Source: Phorcus lineatus (Eukaryota > Mollusca > Gastropoda > Trochida > Trochidae). Taken from it: a stretch of 64,000 nt of DNA. A model generated the notes under the pieces. It did no database searches. It was not told the origin of the DNA and saw only the letters and a list, made by a program, of their open reading frames with translations. Location of the stretch: assembly GCA_921293015.1 (NCBI GenBank), contig OV121082.1, positions 48,814,971 to 48,878,970 of the forward strand. Reading direction: 5' to 3'. Below, piece by piece: positions 35,301 through 50,300 of this stretch (position 1 is the stretch's first letter; every line of letters starts with the position of its first letter). The position numbers were made by a program, and so were the translations under genes.

Positions 35301-38300
35301 GCATTTGCCACAGACGACAATTTCCAGTATACAACTTCTAAATTGCCTATCAAAGAAAATGCATAATGTTAAACATCATGTAAACATTACTGGTCTCATG
35401 AAAGATCAGGTTGGATATAGCAATGCAATGTGATTTGAGATAAAGCAGCTATTCTTTAAATAATTACGTTAAGGAAAGTTTTAAGGACAGAGTTCTTATG
35501 GATGTTTATCTGGGGAAAAAAAACAAAAATCATCTAGAAGGCAAGGGTGTGGTTGTCGGCCCTGTCAATCCAAAATATAATGATAGAAGTTACTTTTTTC
35601 CATAGTCAGAACATTAACATTATGCAGTCGTTAATCCATTATTATCCAAGTCTGTATTCAATGTACCGTGCTGCTATTGGAGGATAATGCCTCTGCATAC
35701 GATGTGCACACACAATGAAGTTGTCAGGCTTGGCGAGCTGCAGGCTTGAGAGGTAGGTTACTACGTGGGTGTGGAAGGAGCCCTCGGTCTCTCGCTCCCT
35801 CTCGGCCAGGTGCTTGAAGATCATCCCGACCACCTCTGCAGCAGCTGCATATGATGCCTTGTAGTGGTGGCCCATAGCATTAGACACAACTTGGAAGTAC
35901 CTGGGGATCAGAATCAAGGGAAGTGATTACAAAATTGATGCTCAGCAAGGAATATTTTAAAAAAATTAAGTTTAAAAGAAAGAAGTTGTTATCAAACATT
36001 GACATTTTAACTATGAAGTTTAGAATAGAGAAGTTGATTCCTTGAAAGAATAGAGAAGTTGTTTCCTTGAAAGAATATAGAAGTTGTTTCTTTGAAAACA
36101 TTGCTTTTCTCATTTATACTGCTTCAAAACATCCATCACGTGAATGAGTCAATACTGTCAAATATATATTCCCCAACAGTAATAAATGTCAGGCCGCCAG
36201 AAAAACAACGATCCATTGCATAATTGACACTAGTGTTCCAGCAGTGGGTAATTTGAGTCTTTCTTTATTCCAGCAATACTTTCTGGTTTGATGGCATAAT
36301 CCTGAAGTGCTCTGAAGTACTTACAAAAAAAAGCAGAATTATAGATCTCTGGCACAAATTATGCTTTGTGGAGGAAAATTGCCAGAAAAATATATTTGTC
36401 TTTAACTGTAAATGAGTAGGTACTTGCATCAATTTTTGGGTTTGCATCAACCTGCAGCAATTGATGACTCTCTGAGTTCTATAAATTTGCTAATGAATTC
36501 ACTAAGTATTTCTTCCGATAGAAAATCTCTACTACAAAATAAATTATATAAAAAGATAGGATATCTGATGAAAGTAGTGCCTACCTCTCCCTATCTACTG
36601 GTGCAGACGGACCATATGGCGGAAACTTACAGGCCATCACCACCCCCAGGACCTGTACCCCGGTCACGCTGTCCTTCGACTTGGGGTCTGTAGTCTTCAG
36701 CAGCTTGTAGATGATGCTGAAATGATATTTATTTAACATTTGGGGGTCAAATTGGGATGGTGGGAGGAGGGAAGGATGATGTGCTAAAGATCGAAAATAC
36801 ATGTTACATCATGAATAGTTACAATGAATAGAAATTATGAAAATCCTGATCTTCACAAATTGTTATTGGTTCACACTTTCCTATATAGGACTCCATTAAG
36901 TTCAATTGTTTGTTAATGTTTTTTTCTCTCAATATATTCAATAGAATCTCAAAAGTATTAAAGAATGATTCTTCATTACTCACAACAACTGGATCTTGGC
37001 AGCTTTAAAGGCTGAACGCACAAATCCATGGTATTGCTGAGCCCATATATTACCGTGTTAAACAAGGGAAAAGTCCAAGATTGCTTAAGGGTTAATGTTA
37101 AACAAACATGGAATATCACTGCCTGGGCAGGTAAGAGGTTAAGAGTTAAGGATTATTTTGATGATCGGTTGAAATGACTGACTCACTCATAAGGAATCTC
37201 AACTCGTCCCTTCCAGCACTCGAGGAGAGTCTTCAGCATGTCCAGGTTGTTCCTGAAGATCTGCCGTGTATCGTGGTGGATGTTGGCCATCAGGAATTCC
37301 ACCAGTCGCGATGCCATGGCCTTCTCTTCTGCATTGTCCTGTAATTAATAAATCCAAAACCTTTTAGTCAACTTTTACAGACCTGCTGATTGTCAAGGTT
37401 AGATCAGCATCTCTACCAGCTGAGGTTTTCTCTTCTGCATTGACCTAAAGATAGGCACATGAATTAGAACACACTGGTTACTGAATAGTGATATTCAGCC
37501 TGCACTGAAAATGGAAAATTAATATCCAAAAAATAGATTTTGATTGAACCATCAGTGGCCATGAACTGTCACTTTTGTCTTTTCGTTGATCACTTATTAT
37601 GTTAAAACAAAATCGAATTAGTTGTAAGTAACAGTGATTTCAATGATAAATCACTCTGCAGGGTATATAGTATGTTCCTCCCTGGGTATAATGGCGATTG
37701 CTTAGTTAGAGAATTCAAACCTGGACAAGCAAAAAGGGTTGACAGTTGACCCGAGGGTATATTTTAAGTGTCCATCAATGGTGAATGCACGGTCAATCTT
37801 CATATATACAAGCAATACGAGGTTAACAGTAGACCAACCTGAGGGATGGCCGTGGTGTGCCAGGACATCATGGTCACCACCAGGTCAACCACAAACGTGT
37901 TCATTCCTCCAGTACTGACAGGGCCGCTGAAGATAAACTGACACAGGGAGCGCAACCAGAACTTGGCATATGGCTGGAAAATCTGTTAACATATAACATG
38001 TACAATAAACATGGATTGAAGAAATTGATCTTCAAATCTAATTATAAGAGCTTGTAAGAAATGGTTAGTATAACAAAATAACCATTTATTAAAAACATAT
38101 ACATAAAACAAGTTATAAATTAAAAATACTTCTATAGATTAAATTGCCAAAAGTTTAACTCACATCAGCTGTGTTGACGATAAGTCTAGCAATGAAGAGT
38201 TTGATGTTGTGATGGACTGTCGAGTTCTTCATCTTGTCGTGTAGGTATGTCATCCACTTGGGCAGTTCTTTGGGCAGGGCACCCTGAGAGAATAGTTATT

Positions 38301-41300
38301 TTTCTAGAAGTGAAATGAGGTGATGGAACCTAATGCCAGGGGACCCTCATGGACCTTTGTTAACAAATGAGACATATCTAGGTGATTTTGGTTAAAACAA
38401 AATAAACATCACTTCACTTCAAAACATTATAGCTCTGACTCTCAAACAATGGTAGATCTAGAAAGGGATAGGAATGGGATCAACGCAGGAGGGCGGTGTG
38501 CTTGAGATCCAAAATAAATCATGTGGCGTTAAAGAATAGTTACAATCAATAGAAGTGATGAAAATTTTGGATCCACTCCTGAAATGCCACTGTTCTCTTA
38601 CTTGAGCTACTGGGGGTGTGATCTCAGCTCGCTGCATATGGCGCAGCAGGGCAATCAATGCCGCCATACATTCGTGCTGGTTAAGTTCATCCATCTCAAG
38701 CTCTACGTAGTCGTCCTCCACAGTCACTGACACAGACACTTCCTGTATGGTTACAGACACAAGAACTATACATTTTTAACAGTTAAGATAGTTAGATATG
38801 GGAACAATGAGTTACTATTTCCATATTTCCTGAAATATAACATGGGCCATTAATGACAATACTTTTACAAATTTCCTTGGCCTTGCGAACATAACTACAT
38901 ACAAAGAGCAAGAAGTGTTGACCCAGTCTCGTATAAACCAAACGTTTTCCAAGGAATAAAGGTTTACAAATATTGACTCTACATGACTCTGAGATACAAA
39001 CTCGTTCATCTGTGGGTTCTCCACTCGCTCTTACAGCAGCTCCATTACTCACATGTTCTGATACCAGTTTAGTGCAGACAAAATATATCATCATGATGTT
39101 CAAAAAGAAAGCTAGTGGCATTTTGATTAGACAGAGTGTTAACCTCACCTCATCCTGAGGCTCAGCATAGCTCGGCCTCTTCCTCAGGTTCCTCCCTCGC
39201 CCCCTCTCGCCTGTCACACTCTGCAATAGCCAGGAATTCATAGTGGGTAGAGCAGAGGATAGCTTGTGTTTATGTGTCTTATCACTTATCTCAAATCAAG
39301 TGTCAGGTAAGGCAGAGTGGCAAGAAATAACATCATACATCAAGTTTTGTTTTTGTTTTTTTTGCATAAAAGCTTGATTACATTCAAATTAGTAGAAATG
39401 ATAAATGGAAATGTGAAAATAATTCAAATGACCTATGACCCCTGACCTGAGCTGACCCCGACATGGAGAAGTCATATTGGTTGACATCCTCACTGAGACT
39501 GCTGTCAGCAAGGTACTGGGAGGCGAGGTGGTAGGAGGATCCGTATGAGACGCTGTCATCCTCTCCATTCTCTGCCCTCCTCTCTCGAACTTCATTCCGG
39601 ATTGACACAAACTTTTTCTTCCTAACCATTGGAGCCTGTGGGAGAAAAATATAGTGTTATAAAAAAATGAATCAACAAAAATTGTAAAGAAATGGCATCA
39701 AGTCTTTGAAGGGCATTAAGAAGTGATGTACATAATGGATAATAACTTCTTTTTTTGTGAATTCACTATGTTTCAGAGCATATGCTCACTCCTTCATCAG
39801 ATGGAAAATGGAATTGTAAGTTTATTGTAAACTAGTTTAATCAAGATAACTTTATTTTGCCAAAGTCTTTTCATAGATGTTACATTTTAGTCAGTGACCT
39901 AAGAGGCCCTGCTCTGGGGCCTCATACTTTATACCTATTAGATATATTTCCAAGGTGCATGTCAGAGCTGTGTTGATATATGTGACAAAGGTACAGTATG
40001 CTTGCAAAAAAAGGTTCCTATGGTTCGAGTTCTGCAGCTATAAAAGACAATGATCTTAAGATAAATTAGTTATCTTACTTGTAGTTCAACCGGGAATTCA
40101 TAAGTTTTCTCCATGTCCACTATGTTGTCAAGAAGAAACTGACCCTGAAATATTCAAAATATTTCATATGAGCTGATATCTTAGTTAAAAAGATATTGGA
40201 AAATAAACTGGCACACCAAACATGAATATAAAAAGGTATTTGCTACATTATTTTAACAAAAAATTAAAGCTTATCACATAGCAAAGTAATTAAATCTTCA
40301 CTAAAGATAAGTTCTTCATTGAAATTTATCAGGTCAATAGGTACAATGGAAAGAATATACTGTGAAAGTTAACCCTTTTATAAATTTGGTCTGATGAAGG
40401 GGGTCCAACAACCCCCGAAACATTACATTAAACTGTGGAACTTTCTATGAGTGTCATTACTGTGTTTTGACGGTACTCCCCCCCTTTACTTTATTTAACT
40501 TTTTGTACCGTTATGAATCATTCATTTGATCCATAGTTTTGCCATTCTGACTAAACCTCATTTCTATAGCGTAGGTTAGCGCCGCCCTGATCCCTTTTAT
40601 AAATTTGTTTTGTTAAAGCACTCGGAGCAATAACATCTGAAATACAGCATTCACACCTTGTTCTTGTCATCAGCAAAGAGGAAACCTGCAAAGAACTTGG
40701 CGTCAGACTGGGTACATGAGATAACTGTGATCATCAAATTGTACGCAGCGCAGTGATACTGACGTCTAGCTTCTAGAAGAGTTGTTTCCCCTCTAACGTC
40801 TTCACTTTTAGCTTCCTGTGTCAATCTGGTATAAACAGAAAATCAAAATCAGGTATTCACTTATCAGATAACCATCAATCAAATCAAGAATATAACTTTA
40901 CCAATGAGTGCCATGAAGAATACAAGGGCGTATATTATTACTCGCCACATGTCACAATGTTGGCACCGACATCACAATGGCGGCCAAGTCGCAGAAATGT
41001 TTTGTTAAGTACACTTTCGGCAATCATGATCATGCTTGATTACTGAGGTCAAGTAATAAACAGAAAACTAAAACGAACTTCCATTAAATAATATTTTTAT
41101 TAAACTCGTTAATTACCTGATATCAAACTCGCTTTTGCTCGTTTTCTCCTGAATCATGAATTCGTTTAATGAAAATAGTATTAAATGGAAGGTCGTTTAG
41201 TAACCTCTATATATGAAATACTTTCTGTCTTAACAGCACACTTGCAATTGTTATTTCCTTCCAAACTTAAACGACTCCTCTCAAACTTTGATATTTATAC

Positions 41301-44300
41301 ATGGAAAATCTTATAAGCTTTACATCCACTTTACTGGCTCCAACCCAATCAAACCAGCAATATCTTGCAGGTAAGAAGCTATTTCGTACACTGTGTGCTT
41401 AAAATCATCAAAGAATATATCATAATGATCACAAAGGCATAATGTGATTGTAAGTTCTTAGTGCAATGTTAAACATTGGGAGTTAAGGTTTCCCTCAGTA
41501 AAGGTTGCTTTGTGAAAGGAGGCTCATTTCAACATGGCAAGATTTTCAGATGTGAAATTCCTGATTATTATGAAAAGATATTACTTTCTAAACATACTTG
41601 ATAACTTTCCCAGTGAGTTCCTTCCCAGTGGTTGAACTGCCTGAACAGAACTTGTCATTGATGATGGAGTTCTTGGTGTTGATTTCTTCCTTCGTCATGC
41701 GAGAGTAGAGCAGCTCAAGGAGCATGAAGCAGCACTGTTTGCTGATGAGCTGGGTCTCCAGACCAGCATCAGAGCTCTGTAGAGAGGGATATCTTATTTA
41801 TTTATTCATATTCAAACAGAAGGACACAACATCACGATCATGACAATTGCCACTGACATGGCAAAAGGTAATGTTGAATTCATTCCTTCATTATCACACC
41901 AGTCAAGCCAAAATAAAACTCTTAACAACGAGGTGGATGAGTTGACAGTAAGTTTTTGCATTCATTTATTGTTCTGAACATGGACAAATATACAAGGACA
42001 CAGTGTCAGAGCTCTTAGAGGGAGGGGATGGCAAACCACCTTCTCTTATTGGTGATAATGGTCACATCTTCATTCATCTACATGGCATACTCAAGTCTAT
42101 TGGTAAATCTTGTGGCAGCAGGAGACAAAAACAACATGACAGTCATACTGTCAATACTTACCCTCAGTAGTTTTGCCTCCATCATCTTCATAATCTCCAC
42201 AATGTGGTCGAGGAAAAAGTCAATGATGGCCGATTTCTGAGCAAGTCTTAACATTGGGAGACACACTCGGTCTATCGTTGCTTTACGGATCTCATTGGGA
42301 AAACTTCCTTCCTTCAGGAAGATCTTGTAAGGAACATCCAGCACAGCTTTCTGTTTGTCAGCCGGTAATCTGTGTGGGATGTAGAGCATGGACAGTGACA
42401 TATTATGTGTGATACAAAGAGAACTTCACTCAAACGTCTTCGTAAATGAAAGATGTCAACAGCGTTTTATTTCCTGAGATATCTTTAATTTCATTAACCT
42501 ACGGTGACATATCTTACATACAAGAAGACACGAGACACCTACAATCATTCATGACTATATTTCAATGAAACATGTACGTGGATGAACTAAGGACTGACAT
42601 TAGCCTTGCAGTACTGTGATGTCTTAGCAATGCAACATCATGTATTTGTTAAATGGTTATATCGTTGATCGAACTTAAGCCAAACACACAATGTCTCTTT
42701 TGAATGTAATGTTGGGTTCAGCAAAAGGACATGTTTGCACTAAAGTATCAGTGAGCCTTGATAGTTAATAAGCTGAAAGATTAATCTGGGTTACTTAAAT
42801 CAAAAGATTTTGTAAACTTCAAATATCAACATTTAGAGACCTCTAGTTGAGAAATACAGAAATACAGGCTTGATGCTAAGTATTTAAGCAGGTAAAATGC
42901 TGTAAGAAAAGACGTGCTACTCTACCTCTTGATGAACCTGGCGAGTGTGGCTTGTATCTCGTCCTCGTGGGCGTGTCGATTCTCTCTGCAGAACACCGAG
43001 ATCAGCAGCTCTAGTAGTACAGGACTTCCAGACAGCTCCACAGCTCCCAGGAGCTAGCGGAGAGAGACATTGAATTGAGGGTTTAAACTTTATATGATAC
43101 ATACAAGTGCATACATATTGGGTGTACATGTGGGAAACATAATTTTGTCATAGTGTTCTGATATAAACGATGCAATGAGGTAATTTTTATCCATAACCTG
43201 GTGCTGAAACCTGAAGAATATATTTTCAACCAGTTCATTCAGCAGCTAGAATTAAAGTGTCATCAACTCTATTCAGTAATTCAAGAATTGTAATCGATTC
43301 TCACCTTGTCTATTGCTGCTATGTAATCATTAAACTTTGGAGTTCCCTTCACAAACTCTGAACTCTTCAGGGGGAAGTTGTCAGCTACAAATCTGTCCAG
43401 ACTATTCCTGATGGTGGGGAATAAAATAGAATCAAAGACATGAAGAAACACAAGAAAAGAAAACCACTATGAACAATATCAAAGAAACGTCAACTTACTT
43501 CAGTTTAGAAATGTAAGGCTCTTCAACTATTGCAAAGAATGGCAGTAGATCCAAGACACGATTCTGAAATTAAGAATTAATAACTTGAACAATTGCTAAT
43601 ATCAATATCAATATGAGACTATTTACATTTTCATAAAAAATCTGATGATAAATAGAAAGTTTCAAAATAAGAAAAATTAAAACAATATTCACAGATGCAT
43701 GACATGTATCTAAACAGAGAAAATCTGTTCTACAACTACTGAAGTACTCTACTCTTTGGGAAGTATGCAACAAATAGCAACCAATCAATAGAACTATGCC
43801 ACGAAATTAGGAACGTCTCTCATAACAAAACATCCGGTCAAATAAGTATGGGTGTGATAATCATTTACGTGTATTCTTGGTTGTTATCTGTCACATGATC
43901 TACTATCATAGAAATAGAAAGGATGATAGAAGCAAACAGAAAGTGAAAATAAGATATTTGTCTTTACCTTGAAGCCGAGGTTTGTCCTGTTGTCCGTAAG
44001 GAAAGTCTGGTACATCTCCAGGAGGGTGCCATAGGATGGGTGGGACGTGTTAGACGCCATCTTTGTTTCAGGAAAGAATCATTCATTAGATTATTCCAAA
44101 ATGCTTGATTTGATTATCATATGCAAACCCTAATGTGTCCATTGGATAAATGTTGAATTAATTAGTCTTCAATTGCACATTCACATCAATTAATGATACA
44201 TTATTTTACAGATGGTTGTTGGAAAAGTGACAACTGTTGCCTTGCACAACAGCACAAATCTAATGAAAATACGGATTATATTAAAAGTTATTTTAAATAA

Positions 44301-47300
44301 TCTTAGGTTACCAACTGATGAATATTGTTGCTTTACAGCACACAATGAAACAATGAAAGGGTAAAGGGTTATTCAAAATAACCTAGGGTTAATAACAAGT
44401 TTCTTACTGTCCTAAACTTGAAGCTGGATGATATAGATTCAAATTTTTCTTTTTCTCTCTTGAACAAGATGCCAATTGTTAAGATATTGGTCATCCAGCT
44501 TCATCATGGAATACTTTCTGTGAGATTTATATACTAGTTTGTCCTCGTAAAATTTGCCTTTTATCAACAATAGGTTATTCATGATATAATGTATGTTGAT
44601 AGAGCAATATGGACAATGGTATTCCAATCGTTCAGTTGCCACTACATATGAAGATAACAATGTTAGTCATCCATAAAAACCTTGAAGTCAACTTTGTGTG
44701 CAGACCCTTTCACTGTAGTCACAACCCCTAGTGTACATTACACAACACTCGACATCTAAAGAACCCAGGACTCCATTGGTAAATGGCCAGATGGTAGCCT
44801 CTTTAAAACATGCATTAACCAAGGTTGCAGGTACAGCAAAGTGCAGTAAACTTGGACAAACTACTGTGACTAGTGTTCGTGTAAACCAACCTGTGAATGG
44901 GTAACTTGTAAGAATGAGTATGGGGATGAGCATTTTGTGTGTGTGTGTGTGTGTGCAAGTGCATGGGTGTGTATCTATGTATCTATCTATAACATTCTCA
45001 TCATATCTTTCATACGAACTCTGATTCCCTCACCTTGCTGTCCAGAAGAAGCATCTTAGTCAGAAGCAACACAGCCAACTCCTGTTGGTCCGATGTGGCC
45101 TTGTTCATCACCCATGGGCGGAAATGCTCCCATTGCATCAAGATTGCTGATATCACTTTCTCTCCCTCTCTGAAATTCATGAACATAAATCTGCATATAA
45201 AGTTATATGTATGATTTTTTTAATTTTGCTTTGTCAATTATTTCCATGATGTTGAAAATAAAGCTTCAGATTTAGCTAAGCATCATACAGCCATGATATT
45301 ACCTCAGCTGGTACCCAATTGAGGTAAGCTCCTTCCTTCATTAAACTCTTATCACACTCTTCTTGATGGTTTTACAGGCATTATCCATGACTCAGGATAC
45401 ACATAGTTATGATCAAAAGCTTCATATCATTGGGCTTTTTTTTCAACCAATCTTTGGCAAAAGATAAAAGGGTAAGAACACCTTTTCTATATTAACAAAG
45501 GAAGATTGACTGCAGGACGACATCAAGGCCTAGTTGTGGGTAAGCTGTTAGCTTATAGTCAGTGCTGGAGGTATTGCCTGACTAAGGGAAAAGGTTAAAT
45601 TTGAATCTAGCTTAGAATTTGTCACAAAAAAGTACTAGATTACACTTAATTGATTATAGTGTAATTCCAAATATAACAATGAAAACATTATCTGTATTTC
45701 CAAAGTATATATACGACTGGTAACGGGAATGGGGACAAGATTCATGAGATGGTTGCATGTCCTCTTACCGTTTGCGGAGTGCCCTGTCACGGATCACATG
45801 ATCCAGCATGTTGACCAATAGACCGCTGACTCTCCTTGGTTCTGTGGACGCTTGTTGAGCGATGAGTGAGATCATTTTGTCGGCACGTTGGACAATGTGG
45901 GCGCTGATGGTCGACTTGAACAAGGAGAAGAAGAGATCCCCATGGCTCTGCTCCAGCCCCTGGCTGAGTCCCATCACAAACTTGCTCTCCAGTAGGCTGT
46001 CTAGGAGGGCTTCATCCTGTAGAGAAGATGTGCATTGTTAAAGAGGAGATGTGACTCAGAAATCAAACTTGGTTATGGTATTGGTATACAAGCATGTTAA
46101 ATCGTTTTAAATGAATTTCAAATTGATGCAATTTCATTTGTTTTAGAAAAGACTTATCCATATCCATATACTCAACCAAATTGCGTTAATTCATCGCAAC
46201 GCCTCTCTAACGGTCATTTTACAACATGACATATGAGATGAACATCTTCTACCTCTCTTGTCTTAGTTTGATAGATAACATTTCTGAAATTGTTTTCCTT
46301 TTCAAATGAGCACATCATTTAACAGTTTTAGATATATCTATATGTTTGTGTCAGCGAAAAATCCTGGTAAACACGCCAAAAACTGCAATTTTTCCTCAAA
46401 AAGTGTAACAATTAATTTTTTTTTATAGATTACTATCATTAATTTTCTATAAATGGACGCGCTATTAATCCCCTTATGTGATAAAAATGTCTTCGGAATG
46501 ATTCTGAGTTTATTCATAGATACATCTTGATCAATGGAAAATGTTAAAATTTCTTTACTGCAAGGCACCCCTGAACTTTGATTGAAGTGGGTTCCTTTAG
46601 ATTGAGAAATTATATTAATCATCAAGGTAGTATGTTAGTTTTATTTCTATTTCTCCGAGCTCTAAGGAGATTCAGCACAGCTACAGAACTATGGGAGCAA
46701 AGACTACACTCACTGGTAGACCAAGCTGGAAGGCAAACTGCAGAAGGGTCTTAGCCAGAGACAGGGCGGTGGGGGAGAGGTTTGAAAACTTGACATCTCC
46801 ATCTTTCCTCTTTATGATACCCTAGAAAGAAAATACATCCTTCTTAAGAAGATGAAATGTGTCCTAAAGTTTTTGATTGGTATTAAGAAGTTACATGGCA
46901 GGATGACTAACAACTCCTGTATCACTATTATATGATTTTAAGCTAGGTTTTTATATCATTAACAGAAAGAGATTTTAAAAGGTCAAATTTTTAACGCAGT
47001 GCTATATTTGAAAGAGGTATGTTTATATGAAGTTATGTTTCAAATTTGTCAAACATATTTTCCCATAAAAACATGTCTTTGAACAATTTCAGTTTCTGTG
47101 AAGCAATTGTATTCTAAAATACTGTTTGAAATGACTTCGACTTTATCTCTAAATCAAAATATGTACAATGTTAGCACATGAAATTTAATTCTAAGTTATT
47201 TTAGACACATAACAATTCTCAATTAAAATTTTTGTGCATACCGTGTAGACATTGTCCATGATAGTTTTGGAGAGTTTATCAGTTTTCCCTCCCTGTTTGA

Positions 47301-50300
47301 CTGCATCCAATAGCAGGCCATGTTTGTGAAGCTGTCCATACCCAGATACAAGCTGCTGCATGATTGGCTGATCAACATCTGGGTCAGTCAGGGACAGTGG
47401 GAGCATCCCAAATAAATCTCTGTGTCAGAAACATTCATAATTCAGTCAATCTTTACTTTAAACTTATCTTTCTTTGATTTGTATGATAAAAGTTATTAAA
47501 TGAAAATACAATATTTATTGATAAGTGACTCTTTTATTCTGTGAAGCCAACATTTTGACACAGATTCTAATTTTTTTGTCAAGCTTGTCACCTAGTATCA
47601 AACCTTCAATTGGGGCTTAATTTCAGGAAATTGGTAGGTATAAGGAGTTAAATCACTTTATCAATGCTACCGATGCACTTCAATGAAACAATGTTGACAA
47701 ATGTTTACATGGAATCACAAAAAGTTACATTACATTAAATTTTTGGAATGTACAGGTTAACTGTTAAACCGAGAATATGCAAAAATAAATTTTAGATGCT
47801 GGAGCCAAACAATGTTGTGATTCCTCCAAACAGACCAATCAGAACAAATAACAAACATTCATTATGCAGTGAGTGTTAACAAAATATATATTTCAGAAGA
47901 AATCAGAAACCCACTTGTCACCCTTCAACTGTTTTCCTAAAGTAGACTTCAGGTTCTTCATGTGAGGGGCCGGCAGTGAGCGGGAGAACACATACATCAC
48001 CTGCTCCATCTGAAGATAAATGAAGAAAATTTAAATTTATCTTACAAAAATTATAGTATGTCACCTCAGTTCTGTTACAATTAACATCAATTAAATTTTT
48101 ATCATTAATCAAACAACAATTCTAGCATTGTTTCAGTAAAGATGAAAGGCACTTATCCTTTATTCAGCAATAAAGTGTAGTTTTGGAATGACGTCAGGAA
48201 ACAATGATCTATGACGTCAACAACAATAATGTTAATTTTATAAAGTCACTTGTTACGGCCCCAGTCGAGCATTCTCAAGTCACTGCCAAATTCGGCCTCA
48301 TACTTTAACCATAAGAGTTCAGGGCAAAACTATACTTTATTACAAAACACATGATGGTTGAGGCTACTCTATTTCTTAATTAAACTGTGAAGAATCAATT
48401 TAGAAGCTCTCACCTCTTTAGGGAGGTTGACCATGATCTCCACATCTCCCATGTTGAAGCCTGTGGAGCTTGGATGTACAACACATCGACACAGCAGTAC
48501 CCAGAGAGACTCACACAGAACAGAGTCCGGCACCACCTGGAATTGAGGTTAAATAATGCCATTTACACTGATATTGGAAAGTTGGACAGCATGAATTGAG
48601 TAGTTTCCTAGAAGTTGAGTTCACAGACGATATGACATAATTTTATAGCTTATTTATGGAGAATATATCTTAAATGTCTTCAGATATCAAACATATTTAC
48701 AAATATTGACAAAAGATACAAATACACATCTTACTTAATCCTTATAATCTTTTGTAACTTTAAGACACTTTGTAATAAGTGACTTCCACAATACATATTG
48801 CTTATGACTCTAAAAATGTACTAAGTACAAAATAATCTGTAAATCACCTTTCCAGTGTCCTTGGCATATCGTCCATACAAGACCACCAAGAAGTTCCATA
48901 TCCTAACAATCACTGTACACTTGGCTCTGTAATTGAAATCAAAATCTAATTTCAAGATAATCAATTGCCCAAAACTTTAGAACCAATAAATCCTTAAGGG
49001 TTAATAAAGGTATAATTTAATCAGCTTTTCTTATTAATTATATATATATATATTATGCAGCAACAACCATGTACCTGTTGTATTCGTCTATCTCGCGGGG
49101 AGTGAAGAAGTCGACAGTAGACCTGTGTTTGAATAGAGAAGCTGCCTCTTGTATACCATGGAGAGAGAGATTCTCGCAGAAGTACTGGATACTGGAAAAC
49201 ACCTGGCACTTGGTCTTACCGGCCCCTGAAGATCAACAGCAAAGTGGAGGAATTTAGAATAATCCCAACTGATAGATGGACTGATCTCTAAATGGATGAT
49301 TTGATAAATGGATGGATAGACAAACTGAACCATTGACAGGTTTTAACTCAATGCTTAGTCACAGTGATGGTGCAGATCTCAAATAAGTAAGACCTCCTGG
49401 AATTGACTTTTTATATGACAAAATGCCAAGAGAGACACAATATGCTTACTGATGCGATACTCAATTTATTGGAAACACAGATAGGATACAAAATCAGTGA
49501 TTTTCTTCCTATTACTATGCCTACCTCTCAGAAGTTAGCAAGAGGTGAAACCTCACCTGTGAATAGATCTGTAGGTGTGAGCAGCTCCTCCCCAAACACC
49601 CAGGTGTAGCAGTCGAGAGCAGCTAGAAGCATGTCAAACCAACTCAGCGCAGCCGACAAGGAGAAAGTGTCTGATATCTCACTCAGTCGAGGGCAACTTG
49701 ACAGACCCATCTTTCCATACTCTGCCTGGCTTCCACCCTCGAACCTGAAGGGAAATGTAACTCGAGTATGAACATATTCAATGCTTCTGGTCTTAATGTC
49801 CCTTGACAATATTAGATCATTCAAATCTGTCCATAACAAAAGCTTCATATGGCAATAACTATATGTCATTATTAAACAAATCTGTTCACAACAAAAGCTT
49901 TGTTTGGCAATAACTATATGTCATCATTATACAAATGTGTTCATAACAAAAGCTTTGTGTGGCAATTACTTTCTGTCATCTTTATACAAATTTGTTCATA
50001 ACAAAGCCATAATTCTTATTCATCACTATTATGTAACAATTGAAATCCGTCCTGATAGTTAATTATTTCTATTCCTGATTAAATTTTGACAATGTTTACA
50101 TTTCTTCTGTCTACAAGTCATCTTGAATCATTACTAAATAAATAATTTCATTTTTCAAGCAATATAATTTCAAATTGATAGATACAGAAAGATAGCTATA
50201 TGGTCTATCAATCTCATACCTGGACAGGAAGTAGACTGGACCTTCTTTTGACTTGAGGAAAGCCTTGAAATAGTCTCTGCTTGTGTTGATACCTGGATAC

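Noticed and set aside
37395..37450. Possible fourth exon-border duplication (TTTCTCTTCTGCATTG also at the end of exon 37187-37338)
   Set aside because: Only about 14-16 bp match and no acceptor is copied; too short to separate from chance.
43968..44060. Exon starting with ATG GCG TCT, considered as an alternative translation start
   Set aside because: It has a normal acceptor and joins in phase with exon 45034-45169, so the Met is internal.
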